A stretch of DNA of 64,000 nucleotides from Prinsepia uniflora. Taxonomy: Eukaryota; Streptophyta; Magnoliopsida; Rosales; Rosaceae. Each line of letters starts with the position of its first letter. Position 1 is the stretch's first letter. Made by a program: the position numbers and the translations under genes. Shown in pieces: positions 61,616 through 64,000 of the stretch. Where the stretch lies: positions 61,330,416 to 61,394,415 of the forward strand of contig CM064871.1 in assembly GCA_032719365.1 (NCBI GenBank), in the 5' to 3' direction. The notes beneath the pieces were generated by a model. That model saw nothing but the letters and a program-made list of their open reading frames with translations, did no database searches and was not told the DNA's origin.

Positions 61616-64000
61616 TGTAACGACCCGTCCCGAATTAGAGAGATTAATTAAGAATTAATGATGGATTAGAGAGACTAATTGGGGATTAGACGAGGATTAA
61701 CGGACGAGCATGGAGAAATGACGATTTTGCCCCTAAAATGGGCAAATTGTTGAATTTTCATACAGGTGGTCAGATGGACTTTGGTCGAAAATTGTGACGT
61801 AGTTCGGGACGTCACGAGTTCATAGACAGGTGGCATGCTCGATTCCGACATTCGTGGAAGAAGTTAAGACGATCGAAGTTCGGGGGCATTTTGGTAATTT
61901 AGTCGAAAAGGAGCAAATCGTTGAATTTTGACCCGGGTGGTCCAATGGCCGAGAGCCGAGGACCGTTACGTAGATCGGGACGATACAAATCCGTAGAAAG
62001 GCAGCACGTCGATTTCGGACGTTCGACAGAGAAGTTACGGTTTATGGAAGTCCGAAGGTACTATTGCACGAATTACGAAACAGATACTTTTTGGAACTAA
62101 GTGGGGCCCAGATATTTCTGTGCTGCCCAATGGATGAGTGGCAAGTGTCACTCATCCATTGGACATCTCTTTACATTCATGCATATCCATCCCTTCCCTT
62201 TGTGTTCGATCATTCACCAAACCAAACCCAAAACCGATCGAACACCCAACCCCAATCCAAACCTTCACCCCATATGACCATGCGTGAGGAACCAGGAGAG
62301 TGAGAGGAGGCTGAGGATGCTGAGGGCGGTGGCAGAAGGCGGCTGGACCGGCGTGCACGGCTGTGAGAAGGAAGGGCTCAGTTTTGATTTTTGAATCCAA
62401 TATTGTGATTTTGACAATATGGACGATTTTGGATGTTTAGAGTGGGTTTATTAGGTTGCTAGAGAGGTCCTAAGATGTTTTTGATGGTGGTTTGACATCT
62501 AGGGAGCCGTGGGAGGAAAATGGAAAACTTGGACCGTGGGGTTCAAATTGAACCATGGGGTTTTAGTGGGTTTCTTTAGGTTTTCTTGATTGGAATAGAT
62601 AGGAAATGAGAAAATTGGAATTTTGGGATTAGATTGGAAGAATATGGACCAAAATTTGGTGAGAAACTAGGCCGAACCGGTCACGTCGGTCTAGGAAAAC
62701 CAGCTAACCGGCCAGACCTGGTTCAGCCGAAGGATGATGGTGATTGAACAGTGGCGCGTGAGCCCACGCGCAAGGCCCTTTGGGCGGTACGTGGCAGCGC
62801 GTGGAAGGGTTTCTGGGGATGTTTTCAACGCACGAAATCTTCTATTTGATGTAACGAACATTTTGGGACTGGTTTTGTGTCAATCGGACATCGTTTCGAT
62901 ATAGTTCGAGCTGTCCGAAGGTTTAAGGTCGCGTTTAAAAATATTTAGAAATTCCGGAAAACTACGGGACTTTAGTGAGGGGTTATTTAAGTAGTTAATA
63001 ACCTTCTATTACGATTTGGACAGGTTCGGGAATCCCAGAGGCGACGATTGGCCCCGGAAGACGTTTTGGCATGCGTATCGAGGCGCGACTTCGGACGGTC
63101 TGTGAGTGGACTTGTTTTATGAATTCGATACATGCATAATGTTTTATAATTGTTTTAATACTTGTTTTGTGATGCCATGAGTGCATTTGTTTGTGGTAGC
63201 CTATGACTTACGTATTTGCGCGTATTTCGAGATTTTTGGATTTATACGATGCTTATACGATGCTTATACGTGCTAGGTTTTCAATGAGGATTTAATGAAT
63301 TGGTTTTGGAGTTGGAAATATAAAATCAGGCACGAGACCCATTTGATTTATGAAATCTCGTACTTGGAGCCGATTTGATTTGACGAGAAATCGGACCGAG
63401 GGTCCCGTTGGTTTATGAATCCGGGCTTGAGGCCCATTTGGTTGTAATATCGGGATGGAGGCCCATTTGACTGTAGTATCGGGCTTGATGCCCTATTGGT
63501 TGTGAAATCGAGCTTGAGGCTTCGTTGATTTCTAGTTTCGGGCTTAGGGCCCAATTATTCGTGATATCTGGCTAGAGGCCCAATTGATTGTAACATCGGG
63601 CTTGAGTCCCAGTTCGGTTTGTGAAATGAGAATTAGGGCATGAGACCCTGTTGAACTGAGGATTTAGGCTGAGGCCTGTGAAATGGATTTGAATCGAATT
63701 CGAGGAATCCTGTTGAGATGAATCAGGTATGAGACCTAGTTGAGAAATGTTTTAAGAAAGAAAGTATTTGAAAGTGTATGAAACCCTCCATATGATTTAT
63801 ATGGTCTCCTCCAGATGTCGACCTAGAGAGTCACTATCCACAGACCAGAATGGGTATCCCCATAGGGATCCCGTTCCAAGAGTGGGAGTTATGATTTATG
63901 ATGTGGTCCCGGACCAGATTCCGGAGAGATGTGTGGACTAGGTCCGGAGATAGAACTCGGACTAGATCCAAAGATTGAGCCTTCCAGATGAAGAATTCCT
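61616..64000 (+). repeat. 3' LTR of the right-hand TGTAAC element, cut by the window end
   Basis: It contains the TGACG block (about 61793), hairpin (62754-62771), cassette border GTGAGTGGAC (63102-63111), and a long series of (A)TCGGGCTTGAGGCCCA-like words at 30-40-bp spacing (63326-63640). It keeps the segment deleted from its partner LTR. Its end and target duplication lie outside. Confidence 0.85.

Larger units (their letters stand above)
56753..64000 (+). mobile_element. TGTAAC-family retrotransposon with both LTRs and a non-coding interior
   Basis: Two copies of the family start, TGTAACGACCCGTCCCGAATTAG at 56753 and 61616, are in the same orientation and clearly similar over more than 900 bp after the start. 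Between them lie a primer-site candidate, 2.8 kb of interior and a purine tract. This arrangement shows that the 3-kb repeats elsewhere in the window are LTRs. The 3' LTR runs off the window after 2385 bp. The interior shows no gag or pol, so this is a non-autonomous large derivative (LARD-like) or a badly decayed copy. Confidence 0.8.

Noticed and set aside
1..64000. tRNA, rRNA, CRISPR arrays, riboswitches
   Set aside because: Looked for on both strands by eye; nothing with the expected structure was found, though a tRNA could be missed without a covariance search.

Overview
This window is nuclear DNA of a flowering plant, most likely a woody eudicot; the species cannot be named from the sequence. 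The basis is one multi-exon plant potassium-transporter gene with GT..AG introns, plant-type LTR retrotransposons, and a PIF/Harbinger DNA transposon. There is no rRNA, CRISPR or bacterial-style gene. All statements come from reading by eye; no alignment or search was run.

About half of the window (about 31 kb by my coordinates) is one family of very large LTRs, about 2.9-3.2 kb each, called here the TGTAAC family. They start TGTAACGACCCGTCCC and end GGG(A/T)(C/T)GGGTC..TGTCA/TGACA. They carry no protein and are flanked by 5-bp target duplications. Members are O (1-6025, minus, cut by the window edge), A (882-3882, minus), C (8489-11344, plus), D (11457-28929 including its guests, minus), F (11847-14737, plus), H (36952-46359 including its guests, minus), I (37094-40314, plus), J (41719-44913, plus) and a 95-bp miniature K (45184-45278, minus). 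All look like solo LTRs. Only the right end (56753-64000) keeps an internal domain between two LTRs, with a tRNA-Met-like primer site, a polypurine tract and no recognisable protein.

Left nest, 1-30172. A decayed Ty1/copia element is the oldest host. Solo LTRs C and D split it, and O cuts off its 5' side. A sits inside O. D contains a Ty3/gypsy element of the Tat type (E, 11752-26334), whose 5' LTR contains F. E encodes gag-protease-RT-double RNase H-integrase on the plus strand, with one frameshift and one stop. Downstream of pol it has a roughly 115-bp tandem array and an antisense gene with its own TATA box and four introns.

Middle, 30173-34208: AT-rich, gene-poor DNA. Right nest, 34209-47490: a PIF/Harbinger element (TTA duplications, GGGGTGTATTCAAT ends) keeps a broken Myb/SANT-like accessory gene and has absorbed solo LTR H, itself hit by I, J and K.

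47494-53098 holds the only apparently intact host gene, a KUP/HAK/KT potassium transporter of 8 coding exons (780 aa) with none of the recognised element families in its introns. 53099-56752 is AT-rich with a GGCCCG-rich repeat. The rest is the internal-domain-bearing member of the TGTAAC family.

The most interesting points are: the antisense intron-containing gene of E and a 10-bp word shared between its upstream repeats and gag; a variable cassette inside every TGTAAC LTR, bounded by a 10-bp inverted repeat that resembles splice sites and filled with different short palindrome arrays in each subfamily; a conserved CACGCGC hairpin and a duplicated W-box/bZIP-like block in those LTRs; and the 95-bp miniature that still has perfect target duplications.
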